A DNA stretch of 47,021 nt from Nanoarchaeum sp. (GCA_013824915.1 PNOQ01000024.1:1-47021), one strand, 5' to 3'. Shown: positions 1 through 10,010, counted from the stretch's first letter. Notes: generated by a model not told the origin, from the sequence alone. Program-made: numbers and translations.

Positions 1-85
1 GGATGGTTTTAGGTTTTATTAAATCCTAAATAGTGTGATCTCAGAAAAGTTTATAAATGGTTCAACTTTGTTTTTTTATTATAAA

Positions 86-388
86 ATGGCAAGAATTAGG
101 GATAGAGTTGTAATGGAAATCGGAGAGAATGCATACCGTTTAGGTAGAGTTATAGAATCTTATCATGATTTATGCTCACAGGCTGGTGCTGATGTAGGCC
201 CGGTGGAAGCACTATTTCCTAAGACACGTTCGTATGCTGTTAATAATAATCTAGTTTTTAAACCAAAAGCTGAGACAAAAAATCGTCATTGGATAACTGA
301 AGAGAATTTACCTAAATTAATTGAAGGTATGGGTTGGGCAATAAATTTAGGTGATTTAATTGACAGGGCAGAATTATATTCAGGTTAG
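86..388 (+). CDS. hypothetical protein
   Basis: ORF 35..388; internal ATG at 86 (MARIRDRVV...) is the more likely start; no family recognised. Confidence 0.5.
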   Translation: MARIRDRVVMEIGENAYRLGRVIESYHDLCSQAGADVGPVEALFPKTRSYAVNNNLVFKPKAETKNRHWITEENLPKLIEGMGWAINLGDLIDRAELYSG

Positions 389-422
389 AAACGTTTATTA
401 ATCAAATATTTACTCTATAATT

Positions 423-1565
423 ATGAATGTTAATAAAATAAGAGATGATTTTCCAGTACTTAATAAGAAAGCAATTTATTTTGATTCGGCTTGCATGAGT
501 TTAAAACCTGTACAAGTTATTGAAAAGATGAATGAATATTATAATGAATATCCTGCTTGTGCGGGAAGAAGTGTTCATAAATTTGGAGTAAAACTAGAAA
601 ATGAAGTAAGAGATGCAAGAGAATTAATTAAAAAATTTATTAATGCAAGAAATTCTAAAGAAATAATATTTACTAAAAATGCTACTGAATCTATTAATTT
701 ATTAGCTAACTCTTTGAATTTTAAAAAAGTTTTATTGACTGATAAAGAACATAATTCTAATTCATTACCTTGGAGAAAATTTAAATATGGTGTGATAAAA
801 AGTAATTCAGATTTTACTTTTAACTTAGAAAAATTTACTAATGGAATTAAAGATTATGATTTGATTAGTTTTGTTTTGACTAGTAATGTTGATGGATATA
901 CTTTGCCTTTCAAAGAAATAATAAAAATCGCACATGAAAACAAAGTTAAAGTTCATTTTGATGCTGCACAAACAATTCCACATCAAGAAATAGATGTTAA
1001 AAAATTAGATATTGATTTTATGAGTTTTTCTGGACATAAAATGTTGGGCCCAACCGGAACTGGTGTTTTTTATGGTAAAGAAGAATTACTTAAAGAAATG
1101 AAACAGTTTTTAGTTGGTGGAGAAACTGTTGTGGATAGTACTTATTCTACTTTTGTTCCTGAACCAATACCTGCTAAGTTTGAAGCTGGATTACAAAATT
1201 ATTCTGGTATAATTGGACTAGGTGCAGCTGTTAAATATTTACAAAAAATTGGAATGGATAATGTTCATGAGCACGAAATTAAATTAGTTAAAGAAATTAA
1301 CACAGAAGGATTGGAACTAGTTGGTTATACTGGTGAACGTGGAATATTTAATTTCAATGTTCCAAAAGTTACACATCATGAAGTTGCACATATTTTAGAT
1401 TCTAGTAAAAATATAATGATAAGAAGTGGAAGACATTGTGTGCATCCTTGGTATAATGCTAATAATATTGATGGTAGTGCTCGAGCGAGTTTTTATTTGT
1501 ATAACACTTTAGAAGAAATTAAAATATTTAATGAATCTTTAGAAAAATTAAAAAAATTAGGCTAG
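423..1565 (+). CDS. sufS: cysteine desulfurase / class V aminotransferase (SufS-like)
   Basis: IYFDSACMSLKP, HNSNSLPW, FDAAQTIPH, SFSGHKMLGPTGTGVFYG (PLP lysine), RSGRHCVHP. Confidence 0.9.
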   Translation: MNVNKIRDDFPVLNKKAIYFDSACMSLKPVQVIEKMNEYYNEYPACAGRSVHKFGVKLENEVRDARELIKKFINARNSKEIIFTKNATESINLLANSLNFKKVLLTDKEHNSNSLPWRKFKYGVIKSNSDFTFNLEKFTNGIKDYDLISFVLTSNVDGYTLPFKEIIKIAHENKVKVHFDAAQTIPHQEIDVKKLDIDFMSFSGHKMLGPTGTGVFYGKEELLKEMKQFLVGGETVVDSTYSTFVPEPIPAKFEAGLQNYSGIIGLGAAVKYLQKIGMDNVHEHEIKLVKEINTEGLELVGYTGERGIFNFNVPKVTHHEVAHILDSSKNIMIRSGRHCVHPWYNANNIDGSARASFYLYNTLEEIKIFNESLEKLKKLG

Positions 1566-1904
1566 ACCTTCACGTTCTAATATATTTAATAGGCTTAAAT
1601 CAGTTTCTCTAGTGTACAAACTTCTTTCTCTTTTCCATTTGCCGTTATAAATTCCTAATGGATTATTAAAACGTGGTTTTGGAGATTCTAATCTAAACAA
1701 ATCGTAATATAAACCTTCAGTTGATTTAACTCTGCTTTTATCCAAATCTTCTATATTGTCTACTGGGGCTAGTCCTTCATAGATTTTCTTTCTTATGCCC
1801 GTTATTTCTCTTTGAGCATTGACAATTAAAAAATACCATCTAGTTACATTCTCTCCTTGAAAATTATATTCTCTATTCCAAAGTATTCTTCTTTGTTGTG
1901 TCAT
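1557..1904 (-). CDS. hypothetical protein
   Basis: 115-aa ORF, convergent with SufS-like gene (9-nt overlap). Confidence 0.5.
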   Translation of the reverse strand: MTQQRRILWNREYNFQGENVTRWYFLIVNAQREITGIRKKIYEGLAPVDNIEDLDKSRVKSTEGLYYDLFRLESPKPRFNNPLGIYNGKWKRERSLYTRETDLSLLNILEREGLA

Positions 1905-2427
1905 TAACTTCTGGAAGTTTTGTTTTAGTTTTAAAGCTTCCTTTTATTAGAATTGCACCTATGCAAGCTATTATTGTTATAATTAAAATAAATATATTTG
2001 TAAAATAACTTATTGGATATGTTTGGATTAATACTGAATCTGCCGGAAGTAACCAGTTGTTTGAATTGAATAATAATAAATGAAATTGGTCGAATAATTT
2101 TAAGAATGAAAAGCTTAGTATTACCATAATTACTGATGAAAATAATAATAAAATTCCAACTTTTCTTAATTCTAGTTTTGAACTTTTTGATAGTATTAAA
2201 ACTAATGTTAAAAATATTAAATCTACACCTATAGATACGTTTACTAAGTGTTTAACTTCTTGCATATGTGTTTTTTCTATGGGTAAATAATTATCTGGAA
2301 GTTCTTTGCTTTCATAATAAAATTGAGAGATATCTTTGTTTCTTGCAGCTTCTATTAAAAAGATTGAATTAAAGACAGTTAGAATTATAAAAATGAATAA
2401 AGATATGTTTAATAATATTTTTTTCAT
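1873..2427 (-). CDS. hypothetical membrane protein
   Basis: multiple hydrophobic segments; start overlaps thyX stop (ATGA-type). Confidence 0.6.
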   Translation of the reverse strand: MKKILLNISLFIFIILTVFNSIFLIEAARNKDISQFYYESKELPDNYLPIEKTHMQEVKHLVNVSIGVDLIFLTLVLILSKSSKLELRKVGILLLFSSVIMVILSFSFLKLFDQFHLLLFNSNNWLLPADSVLIQTYPISYFTNIFILIITIIACIGAILIKGSFKTKTKLPEVNDTTKKNTLE

Positions 2428-3341
2428 TGTAGTAATTTTTCTAAAATACTTTGTATTTCTGCTCTTTCTCTGTTTTTTTTAATTCTTTCTTGAGTTTCTT
2501 CTTCTGTTTCACCAGGTTTGACTAATCCAATTTCTAAATAAATTCTTGGGTCATTTGGCTGGTACCCATTTTTTATTGCTAATTGTAATGCTTTTTGTGC
2601 TGTTGTTGAAAGATTTAACGAATTTAAATGATAGTCTTGGAATGCTTCCCAAGTAGTTGGAACCCATCTTGAAACTATTTCATTGCCTATGATATTTGCG
2701 TAATCTCTTATTTCTTTTTGAGCGTGTGGATCCATTCTTAATCCCAAAAAGTGTAAAAGATTGTGTAAATCTATTTTCCAATATGCTTCTGTATAATTTG
2801 ATAAAGGTAAATCTTTTCTTGCTTGTTCTCTTGCAATCCCTTTATGTAATCTTTCTTTGTATACTTGGGTTGCGTGTTCATGTAAATTTCTTTCTTGGCC
2901 GGTTAATATAACCCCTTGTTCTCTGTCTATGCAACCTAAACTTCCTTGTTTATTTTGATCTGTTTGTAATCTCCATTCTTCTGGAGATGTTGTTTGAATT
3001 GAATCTATTGCTTCAGAATAACGTGTAGAATATTCATTAACGGATGCGGTTCTATGTCTTATCCATTGTCTCCAAGCATCCATTGGGATTCGAACATGAA
3101 GTTTAAGCTCACACATTTCAAATGGAGTTGTGTGTCTATGACGCATTAAATACCTAATCAAACCACGATCTTCTGAAATATGTTTTGTTCCTGTACCATA
3201 ACTGACTCTTGCAGCTTGTACAATTGCTGAATCATTACCCATATAATCTACTACTTGAACAACACCATCATCTAATACTTTAAAATTTTGTCCAATAATT
3301 TCGTCAAGTGCTGGCGAATCTGCTCTTTGTAATCTTTCCAT
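2424..3341 (-). CDS. thyX: flavin-dependent thymidylate synthase ThyX
   Basis: ThyX signature RHRTASVNEYSTRY. Confidence 0.95.
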   Translation of the reverse strand: MERLQRADSPALDEIIGQNFKVLDDGVVQVVDYMGNDSAIVQAARVSYGTGTKHISEDRGLIRYLMRHRHTTPFEMCELKLHVRIPMDAWRQWIRHRTASVNEYSTRYSEAIDSIQTTSPEEWRLQTDQNKQGSLGCIDREQGVILTGQERNLHEHATQVYKERLHKGIAREQARKDLPLSNYTEAYWKIDLHNLLHFLGLRMDPHAQKEIRDYANIIGNEIVSRWVPTTWEAFQDYHLNSLNLSTTAQKALQLAIKNGYQPNDPRIYLEIGLVKPGETEEETQERIKKNRERAEIQSILEKLLQ

Positions 3342-3393
3342 GTTTTTTTGAATAAACTTTGATTTATAATGATTTATAGTGAGAAAAATATAT

Positions 3394-4083
3394 TTATAAT
3401 CTTGCTTGTATTCTTTCTATCTCTTCTCTTATTTTTTGATATTCTATACAATGTTCTATTTCTTTGTAAACTCGTTCGGGTTTTCTGTTAGCATCTATAA
3501 ACACAAGGTTCTCTTTTTTATAATCTGGGTTAACAGCTTCTCTTGCTGTGTCTAGTCTATCTGCGAAAGCTTGCATGTGATCAAAATAACTGCCTACTTT
3601 AGTTAAGAATTCTAGTTGTTCGAATTTTTCTTGTTTGGTTCTGTTCTTTTTGATTCTTTTCATTGCATTTTCAGCTGAAATTTTAAAAACTATTGTTAAA
3701 TCTGGGGTGGGGAATACCATATTTGCTTGAATTATTCTTTCTAATTCGATACCTTGAGCTTGTTGATATGCAATACTTGAATAATAGTATCTATCAGAAA
3801 TTAACACGTTGCCTTGGCTAATTTCATCATTAATCATTTGTACATGCAGTGCTCTGTCTTTTACATATAAATCAAAACATTCTTCTGCTTTATCTTCTGG
3901 AGACAAATCACTATGTAAGATTTCTCTTATTTGTATTCCATATTCAGATTTCCAAGGTTCTCTTGTTTGTTTTAAATCTGAACGTTTATTTAAATCAAAT
4001 AATTCTCTTGTAATAAGACTCAACTGGGTGTTCTTACCAGAACCATCTATGCCTTCTAAAACTATAAACCTACCTCTTTCCAT
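3394..4083 (-). CDS. tmk: thymidylate kinase
   Basis: RFIVLEGIDGSGKNTQ P-loop; ISDRYYYSSIAYQ; TREP motif. Confidence 0.92.
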   Translation of the reverse strand: MERGRFIVLEGIDGSGKNTQLSLITRELFDLNKRSDLKQTREPWKSEYGIQIREILHSDLSPEDKAEECFDLYVKDRALHVQMINDEISQGNVLISDRYYYSSIAYQQAQGIELERIIQANMVFPTPDLTIVFKISAENAMKRIKKNRTKQEKFEQLEFLTKVGSYFDHMQAFADRLDTAREAVNPDYKKENLVFIDANRKPERVYKEIEHCIEYQKIREEIERIQARL

Positions 4084-4137
4084 TAAATATGTGGTAGTTT
4101 GATAAGTTTTAAATATTCTTTGTTATTCCTGGTTTCC

Positions 4138-4374
4138 ATGACAGATGATTTAAAAGATATGAGTTTAGGTGATTTGATTAGAGGAATGAATGAAATTATT
4201 GCTAGGCATATTCCCATAATTGTAAGTTGGGAAGAACATTGTGAAGACCACGGAAATCACCCAGCAGATGTTGAAATACTCAAAGAAGCCAGACAAAATT
4301 ACGCAAATGAAGTAAGACCTTATGTTCATGAATTGAATAAATTGGATTGGGAATATTTAAGAAAACTCCGATAG
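4138..4374 (+). CDS. hypothetical protein
   Basis: ORF 4099..4374; start at 4138 (MTDDLKDMS) likely. Confidence 0.5.
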   Translation: MTDDLKDMSLGDLIRGMNEIIARHIPIIVSWEEHCEDHGNHPADVEILKEARQNYANEVRPYVHELNKLDWEYLRKLR

Positions 4375-4404
4375 ATTTTTAAATTTAAGTTTTAATTTGT
4401 TTTT

Positions 4405-4680
4405 ATGGATAAAATAACTAAAGAAAAGTTAGAGAAATATTTTAGTATTAGTCAGGAAGCTTTTGAAATGGCTAGAAAGAATCCAGGTAAAAATAAAAAA
4501 TATTTTGATGACTTTATTGATATGATTTCTAGATATATTTCTGATGCTAAACATTTCTATAAGAAAAATGATTATGTTAATGCTTTTGCAGCTTTAAATT
4601 ATGCACACGGTTGGTTAGATGCAGGTGCTAGAAGTGGTGTTTTTGATGTTCACGATTCAAGATTATTTACTGCTGATTAA
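4405..4680 (+). CDS. DUF357-like archaeal protein
   Basis: ...YVNAFAALNYAHGWLDAGARSGVF typical of DUF357. Confidence 0.75.
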   Translation: MDKITKEKLEKYFSISQEAFEMARKNPGKNKKYFDDFIDMISRYISDAKHFYKKNDYVNAFAALNYAHGWLDAGARSGVFDVHDSRLFTAD

Positions 4681-5072
4681 TCTATTTTTCTGAATGGATT
4701 GTAACAAAATGCTAAGACTGTTGTGCTAACTCTATTGTTTATAGCTCTTCTTGTTGTTGACCATTGGCCAATGTTTATAGCATCATGTTTATCTAAAAAT
4801 TCTTTTCTTTCGGCTAAAACTTCATCTAAGGTGCCGTTGTAATCCGTTTGGTAGTCTTTTACTTTGTATGATGAAGTTAAAGCTACTTGTTCAAATTTTT
4901 CTGGAAGCCCAGATTCTCTTAATTCTTGAGTTACTTTAACTGAATTTGGAACGCATGCTATTACATATGCAGCAGTTGCTATTAATCCGTATCTTACTAA
5001 CTTCTTTACCGGATTGTCTCCTTCTTCTATTTGTAATCTTACTAAATGATCTTGTAAATTATTATTTTCCAT
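4677..5072 (-). CDS. hypothetical protein with one predicted TM segment
   Basis: ORF; hydrophobic segment LVRYGLIATAAYVIACVP. Confidence 0.5.
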   Translation of the reverse strand: MENNNLQDHLVRLQIEEGDNPVKKLVRYGLIATAAYVIACVPNSVKVTQELRESGLPEKFEQVALTSSYKVKDYQTDYNGTLDEVLAERKEFLDKHDAINIGQWSTTRRAINNRVSTTVLAFCYNPFRKID

Positions 5073-5088
5073 TTTTACTCCCTTCCTT

Positions 5089-5448
5089 TCATAACATATC
5101 TCTAACTCTAGCTTGAACTCTTTCTACTCCGTTAGCAAAATCTTCTGGACAAACTGCTCTTGCAATATAAGGAATTTGTGATCTTAAAATTGCATATAAT
5201 ATAAATGGCTGTCCTGCTAAATGAGATGACATTGGTTTTCCCGTGAATCCATCTATTCCAGTTTGTAAGTCATAAAATAATAATTCAACAGCCATATTAA
5301 ATCCCTCTGGTACAATTTCATCATTTAATCTATCTGCAAGATAAATTCCTAGTTCGTATATTTCATCAATCTGCCCAGGCAAATATTCTCTAAGATTTCT
5401 TAATTTATCTTTTACTGGACCCATAGGTATTGCATCATCAATTGACAT
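5089..5448 (-). CDS. hypothetical protein
   Basis: ORF. Confidence 0.5.
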   Translation of the reverse strand: MSIDDAIPMGPVKDKLRNLREYLPGQIDEIYELGIYLADRLNDEIVPEGFNMAVELLFYDLQTGIDGFTGKPMSSHLAGQPFILYAILRSQIPYIARAVCPEDFANGVERVQARVRDML

Positions 5449-5532
5449 TTTTTGAATCTCCTTATTGTTTTTAACGATTTTAGAAAAAATTAGTCATTTA
5501 TAAATCTTTCTATTTTGATAACTTGCTAGTGG

Positions 5533-6528
5533 TTACATTCCTCTAACTTTTACACCAGCCTTTTTTAATAGTGTAGATGCACCCTTGTCTAGCGGATATT
5601 TATTATTATAAACAACTTCTATAATTCCTGAATTAATTATGAGTTTTGCACAAAAAGTGCAAGGAGTCAAAGTAGTATAAAGCGTACAGTTTTTTACACT
5701 TACGCCATGATAAGCACCTTGAATTATTGCGTTTTCTTCTGCATGAGAACAAATACATTCACCTAAATCTTCACCCGTAACACCAAATGAATTACATCTT
5801 TTGCAACCGTGTTCATCACAATTAGGTAAACCTCTAGGGGTCCCATTATAACCGGTAGTAATAACACGTTTATCTTTTACTATTACAGTTCCAACTTTTC
5901 TTTTCATACAGTTAGCTCTTTTGCCAACTTCCATTGCGATATTCATAAAATATTCATCCCAACTTAGTTTTCTTGTGCATAGTTTTGGCCAGTAATCTTG
6001 CAAGAATTTTCCTAATTTTTTATTTAATGATTCTATATCTTTATCGTTAGAAATTGTAACGTCTGCAAGTTTTGTGACTATATGAAATTGTTGTGAGTTT
6101 GGATTATCTGATTCTTCTTCTTTCTCTTTTTCTCTTAGTTCTTCTATTGAGTTGATATCACCAACTCTCCCCCTTTGTTTAATACGTTCAAATCTTGTCT
6201 CAATTGGAGCGGTAACATTTACTAAAATAAAATCTTCAAATTCTCTTAATGCTAGGATTTCATGTTTATTCCTAATTGAACTAATAACGTGATGTCTACC
6301 ATAATCTATCTTTTTCATAACCCTTCTTGCTAAAATGTCTGGGCCTTGTTTTTCTCGTAATTCATTGCCTATTCTTATTAAATTATCTCTTGTTATGGCT
6401 AGTTTTCTTTTTTTTAGTTCTTCTCTTATTTCATCAGATAAAGAATAATGAATAAAACTGTGTTCTACTAAATAATTAGCTACTGTATCTTTTCCGGAAC
6501 AATTGTAACCAGTTAAGCCTATAATCAT
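5533..6528 (-). CDS. P-loop (dephospho-CoA kinase-like) NTPase fused to dCMP deaminase
   Basis: N-terminal MIIGLTGYNCSGKDTVANYL; C-terminal deaminase HAEENAIIQGA and TPCTFCAKLIINSGI. Confidence 0.9.
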   Translation of the reverse strand: MIIGLTGYNCSGKDTVANYLVEHSFIHYSLSDEIREELKKRKLAITRDNLIRIGNELREKQGPDILARRVMKKIDYGRHHVISSIRNKHEILALREFEDFILVNVTAPIETRFERIKQRGRVGDINSIEELREKEKEEESDNPNSQQFHIVTKLADVTISNDKDIESLNKKLGKFLQDYWPKLCTRKLSWDEYFMNIAMEVGKRANCMKRKVGTVIVKDKRVITTGYNGTPRGLPNCDEHGCKRCNSFGVTGEDLGECICSHAEENAIIQGAYHGVSVKNCTLYTTLTPCTFCAKLIINSGIIEVVYNNKYPLDKGASTLLKKAGVKVRGM

Positions 6529-6602
6529 AAAGTGGAGAATATTGCTTGTTTTAAAAGCATTATTGTAGTAAAGTTTAAAAATTAATAAATCAAAAATTAA
6601 TT

Positions 6603-7280
6603 ATGAAAAAAGTGGTGATTAGTTTAGGTGGTTCTATTATAGTGCCTGATAATGTTGATTATCATTATTTAAAGAAGTTTAAAAAATTGATTAAGAAGTT
6701 TAGTAAGAAAAATAAAGTTGTTATTATTTGTGGTGGCGGAAAGACTGCTAGGCAGTATATTGATTCACTAAAACATATAGAAAATGATATAAGATTACTA
6801 AGCATAGTAGGAATTGCTGCTACAAAGTTAAATGCTAAGTTAGTTAGTGGGGTTTTTGATATTAAACATGATATTCCTGAGAGTTTACAAGAAGTTAAGA
6901 AATTGTTAAAAATACATAATTTAGTTATTTGCGGAGCTTTAGGAAATCAAGCTAATATGACTTCAGATGGAAATGCTGCTGAAGTTGCTGAGTTGATAAA
7001 AGCTGACTATTTTGTTAATTTGACTAATGTTGATGGATTGTATACTAGTGATCCTAAAATACATAAAGATGCTAAGTTTATACCTTCGATTAGTTTTGAG
7101 GATTTTATTGAAAAAGTTGACAAGATTAAGTATAAAGCGGGACAACATTTTGTTTTAGACCAAGTTGCGGCTAAAATAATTAGTAAAAATAAAGTTAAAA
7201 CGTATATTATCAATAAAGATTTGAAAAACTTAAAGAATGTTTTTAATAATAAAAAATTTATTGGGACTACGATTAGTTAA
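6603..7280 (+). CDS. pyrH: UMP kinase (archaeal type)
   Basis: KKVVISLGGSII, VVIICGGGKTAR, LTNVDGLYTSDP. Confidence 0.93.
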   Translation: MKKVVISLGGSIIVPDNVDYHYLKKFKKLIKKFSKKNKVVIICGGGKTARQYIDSLKHIENDIRLLSIVGIAATKLNAKLVSGVFDIKHDIPESLQEVKKLLKIHNLVICGALGNQANMTSDGNAAEVAELIKADYFVNLTNVDGLYTSDPKIHKDAKFIPSISFEDFIEKVDKIKYKAGQHFVLDQVAAKIISKNKVKTYIINKDLKNLKNVFNNKKFIGTTIS

Positions 7281-7310
7281 TCTTTTAAACTTAGTTTGTT
7301 AATTCTTATT

Positions 7311-7787
7311 ATGACAGTCGTAATAGTTTCTGGATGCGTTGGTACAGGAAAAAGTACTTTAGCTAAAAAATTGAGCAAGGCTTTGAGATTTGAATATGTA
7401 GATGTTACTAAACTAATAAAAGAAAATAATTTATCTGATGGTTATGATAAGAAGAATAAATGTGAAATTGTAGATGTTAAAAAATTAAATAAATTTTTGG
7501 TTGAATTAATTAAGAATAAAAAAAATTTGATTATTGATTCACATTTAAGTCATTATTTGGATAAGAAATATGTTGATTTGTGTATTGTAACAACTTGTGA
7601 TATAACTATATTGCGGGAAAGATTGAAAAAAAGAAATTATTCTGTGCAAAAAATAAAAGATAATATTGAAGCAGAAATATTTGACACTATTGTTATTGAA
7701 GCTAAAGAAAGAAAACATAATTTGTTAATTGTTGATACTACAAAAGGTTATGATTTGAAAGGAATTTTAAAAGAAATAAAAAAATAG
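7311..7787 (+). CDS. adenylate kinase AK6/Fap7-like
   Basis: MTVVIVSGCVGTGKSTLAKKLSK; IIDSHLSHYL; start at 7311 preferred over 7296. Confidence 0.85.
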   Translation: MTVVIVSGCVGTGKSTLAKKLSKALRFEYVDVTKLIKENNLSDGYDKKNKCEIVDVKKLNKFLVELIKNKKNLIIDSHLSHYLDKKYVDLCIVTTCDITILRERLKKRNYSVQKIKDNIEAEIFDTIVIEAKERKHNLLIVDTTKGYDLKGILKEIKK

Positions 7788-7818
7788 CTTTTTAAAGTTC
7801 AAAATTTCTTATTTTTTT

Positions 7819-8304
7819 ATGTTAACTTTTGTTCAAGACAAGGAAATTGAGAAAAAATTAGGAATTAAGACTGAGTTGATAACTGTAGTTAGTGTTAACC
7901 CTGATAAATTGAACATGACTGTAAATAAGTTGAAAGGTTTAATAGTTATACAAGGCGGAGATGAAGAAGTTAATAGGTTAGCTGTAGAGAATAGAAAAGT
8001 TGATATTTTACTAAGCCCCGAAAAAAATGATAAAAAAGATTCTTTGTTTTTCAGAAGGTCTGGGTTAAATCAAGTGTTTTGCAAACTTGCTAATAAGAAT
8101 GATGTAGCTATAGGTTTTAGTTTTTCTAGTGTTTTGAATAGCGAGGGTAAAGAAAGAGCTAAAATAATTGGTAGAATGAGACAAAATTATAGATTATGCA
8201 AAAAATATAAAGTTAAAATGATTTTTTCTAGCTTTGCGAAGGATAAGTATGAGTTGAGAAGTGAAGATTGTTTGAAAACGTTTGAGAAAATCCTAAATTC
8301 TTAG
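7819..8304 (+). CDS. rnp3: RNase P protein component 3 (Rpp30)
   Basis: Rpp30-like sequence (RLAVENRKVDILLSPE, IGFSFSSVLNSEGKERAKIIGRMRQNYRLCKKYKVKMIFSSFA); near Pop5 and proteasome genes. Confidence 0.88.
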   Translation: MLTFVQDKEIEKKLGIKTELITVVSVNPDKLNMTVNKLKGLIVIQGGDEEVNRLAVENRKVDILLSPEKNDKKDSLFFRRSGLNQVFCKLANKNDVAIGFSFSSVLNSEGKERAKIIGRMRQNYRLCKKYKVKMIFSSFAKDKYELRSEDCLKTFEKILNS

Positions 8305-8353
8305 AAAAGTTTATATATATGTACTGTAGAATATACTTAATCAAAGTAGTAAA

Positions 8354-8758
8354 ATGGAAGAAATAATAAAAGTGAATTTTGTGAGAGCTATGCTCGTCTT
8401 GAAAATAAGAGATACTTACAAGGCACCCTATCATAAGAATAAGTTTATAGCTTTGAAGAAGAAGGATTGCGAAGATCCTAGCACTTTTAAGAAATTTATG
8501 CACCAATATACTGGAAATTGGAGTAGTGGAAGTTATGATTTACAATTTGTTATAAAAGAAGGCGGTTATGGTTTTATGAATCAACCTGTGTATTATACTT
8601 TATGTAGGTTTGATGTTAGAGAAGGTAGAATCGTAAAGATTTGGAAAAGTTCACCATATACCAGAAAAGGTTATCCTATTTGGGATGTATTTGCTGAGAC
8701 TAAGAAAAAACCTGCAACTAAAAAAGTAGCTGTTAAAAAAGTTAAGAAAAAGATTTAA
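8354..8758 (+). CDS. hypothetical protein with Lys-rich C-terminal tail
   Basis: ORF with tail KKKPATKKVAVKKVKKKI; preceded by TATA-like gaaaagtttatatatat. Confidence 0.6.
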   Translation: MEEIIKVNFVRAMLVLKIRDTYKAPYHKNKFIALKKKDCEDPSTFKKFMHQYTGNWSSGSYDLQFVIKEGGYGFMNQPVYYTLCRFDVREGRIVKIWKSSPYTRKGYPIWDVFAETKKKPATKKVAVKKVKKKI

Positions 8759-9159
8759 ACAAACTCATCTAATTGTCTATCCAACATATTTTCTAATTCT
8801 TCTCGTTTTTTTGTTTGAATAGTTTGTATTACTGTTTTTCTTTCTTGTCTTAATACCCTTAATCTTAAATCTGCTAGTTCATACAATTTTTCTAAGGTGA
8901 GCTCATCGAAATTCAAGGGTATAGTTCGATGTCCTTGAAGTGGAAACATTTCACCTAGTGTATTAATGGGATAGTGATCTTGTTTTAAGATTGCACTGTA
9001 TATTATATCATCCATATCATTTTTTGATAAAATCAAAGATATTCCGGGTTTTAAATCTATTTGAATCTCTACTGTGTATGGCCCAGAGACTCTGTTTTGT
9101 ATATACCCGTTTGCAGTGCCTAAAAATTCTTCTAGTTTTTGTGGATTTATTTCTACCAT
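8755..9159 (-). CDS. hypothetical protein
   Basis: ORF. Confidence 0.5.
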   Translation of the reverse strand: MVEINPQKLEEFLGTANGYIQNRVSGPYTVEIQIDLKPGISLILSKNDMDDIIYSAILKQDHYPINTLGEMFPLQGHRTIPLNFDELTLEKLYELADLRLRVLRQERKTVIQTIQTKKREELENMLDRQLDEFV

Positions 9160-9197
9160 AGTATTTTTTCGAAATTTAGTTTAGAATTTAAATCTTT

Positions 9198-9524
9198 CTA
9201 ACAGTCCCAAGTAAAACTATTTCTTGTGTTAAAAGATAAAATACATTTGTTTGTTGATTCACAAGTTGAACAAACACAATAATATTTGTCAATTCCTTTG
9301 AAAGATTCTGATTTTTCGCATCTATCTTGTAAACAAACACTTGCACAAGAATAGTGAGATAAACCAATATTAGTGTCTAACTTGACTGAATCTCGGTCAG
9401 GAGAAAATTGTTGGCCACTACTTTTTATAGTTTTTATTGAATTTGAGCTAGAATTTACAATTATTGTAGTAATTAATAGTAATAATAATACTCCAACTAA
9501 AACATTAAACTTTATTTGTGCCAT
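9198..9524 (-). CDS. small membrane-anchored/secreted Cys-rich protein
   Basis: N-terminal hydrophobic segment; 8 cysteines in the C-terminal half. Confidence 0.55.
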   Translation of the reverse strand: MAQIKFNVLVGVLLLLLITTIIVNSSSNSIKTIKSSGQQFSPDRDSVKLDTNIGLSHYSCASVCLQDRCEKSESFKGIDKYYCVCSTCESTNKCILSFNTRNSFTWDC

Positions 9525-9585
9525 CTATGATTTTTTGTTTTATAGATTTTATAAATATATCGATATTATCTTTTTTATTGAATTA

Positions 9586-9598
9586 GAAAGATTTATAA
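9586..9598 (+). promoter_or_regulatory. BRE/TATA-like promoter upstream of rnp2-psmA operon
   Basis: gaaagatttataaa-type element repeated upstream of several operons here. Confidence 0.55.
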
Positions 9599-9662
9599 AT
9601 GAAACCAGCTCTTACTTTTTTTGAATGAAAGAGAAAGGCACTAGTCTTCTCAAGGTTGTAAT

Positions 9663-10010
9663 ATGAAACCTTTGTTACCGAGTTTAAAAGAAAAGAAACG
9701 TTACTTAGTATTTGAAGTAATAACTGAAAAATTTGATAAAGCTAAAGCTCAGAATCTTATTGAACAGGAATGTTTGAAATTTATGGGCGAATTTGGAATA
9801 GCTAAGTCTGGATTTTTGGTTATGAGTGATTGTTGGAACAGAAACAAAGGAATTATAAAAGTAAACCCAAAATATTTAGATGAAACAAAAATGGCACTAG
9901 GATTGATAAAAGGGAATTTAATAGTTAATGTTATTGGTGTTTCTGGTACATTGAATAAAACAAAACAAAAATTTATCCAAAAGGAGGAAATGAAAAATGC
10001 AACAAGGTGA
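9663..10010 (+). CDS. rnp2: RNase P protein component 2 (Pop5)
   Basis: MKPLLPSLKEKKRYLVFEV...; precedes psmA. Confidence 0.85.
   Translation: MKPLLPSLKEKKRYLVFEVITEKFDKAKAQNLIEQECLKFMGEFGIAKSGFLVMSDCWNRNKGIIKVNPKYLDETKMALGLIKGNLIVNVIGVSGTLNKTKQKFIQKEEMKNATR

Noticed and set aside
2696-2911. Plus-strand ORF inside thyX
   Set aside because: Antisense to ThyX catalytic region; spurious
9631-9651. Possible hairpin GAGAA...TTCTC upstream of rnp2
   Set aside because: Five base pairs only; explained equally well by the decayed rnp2 copy
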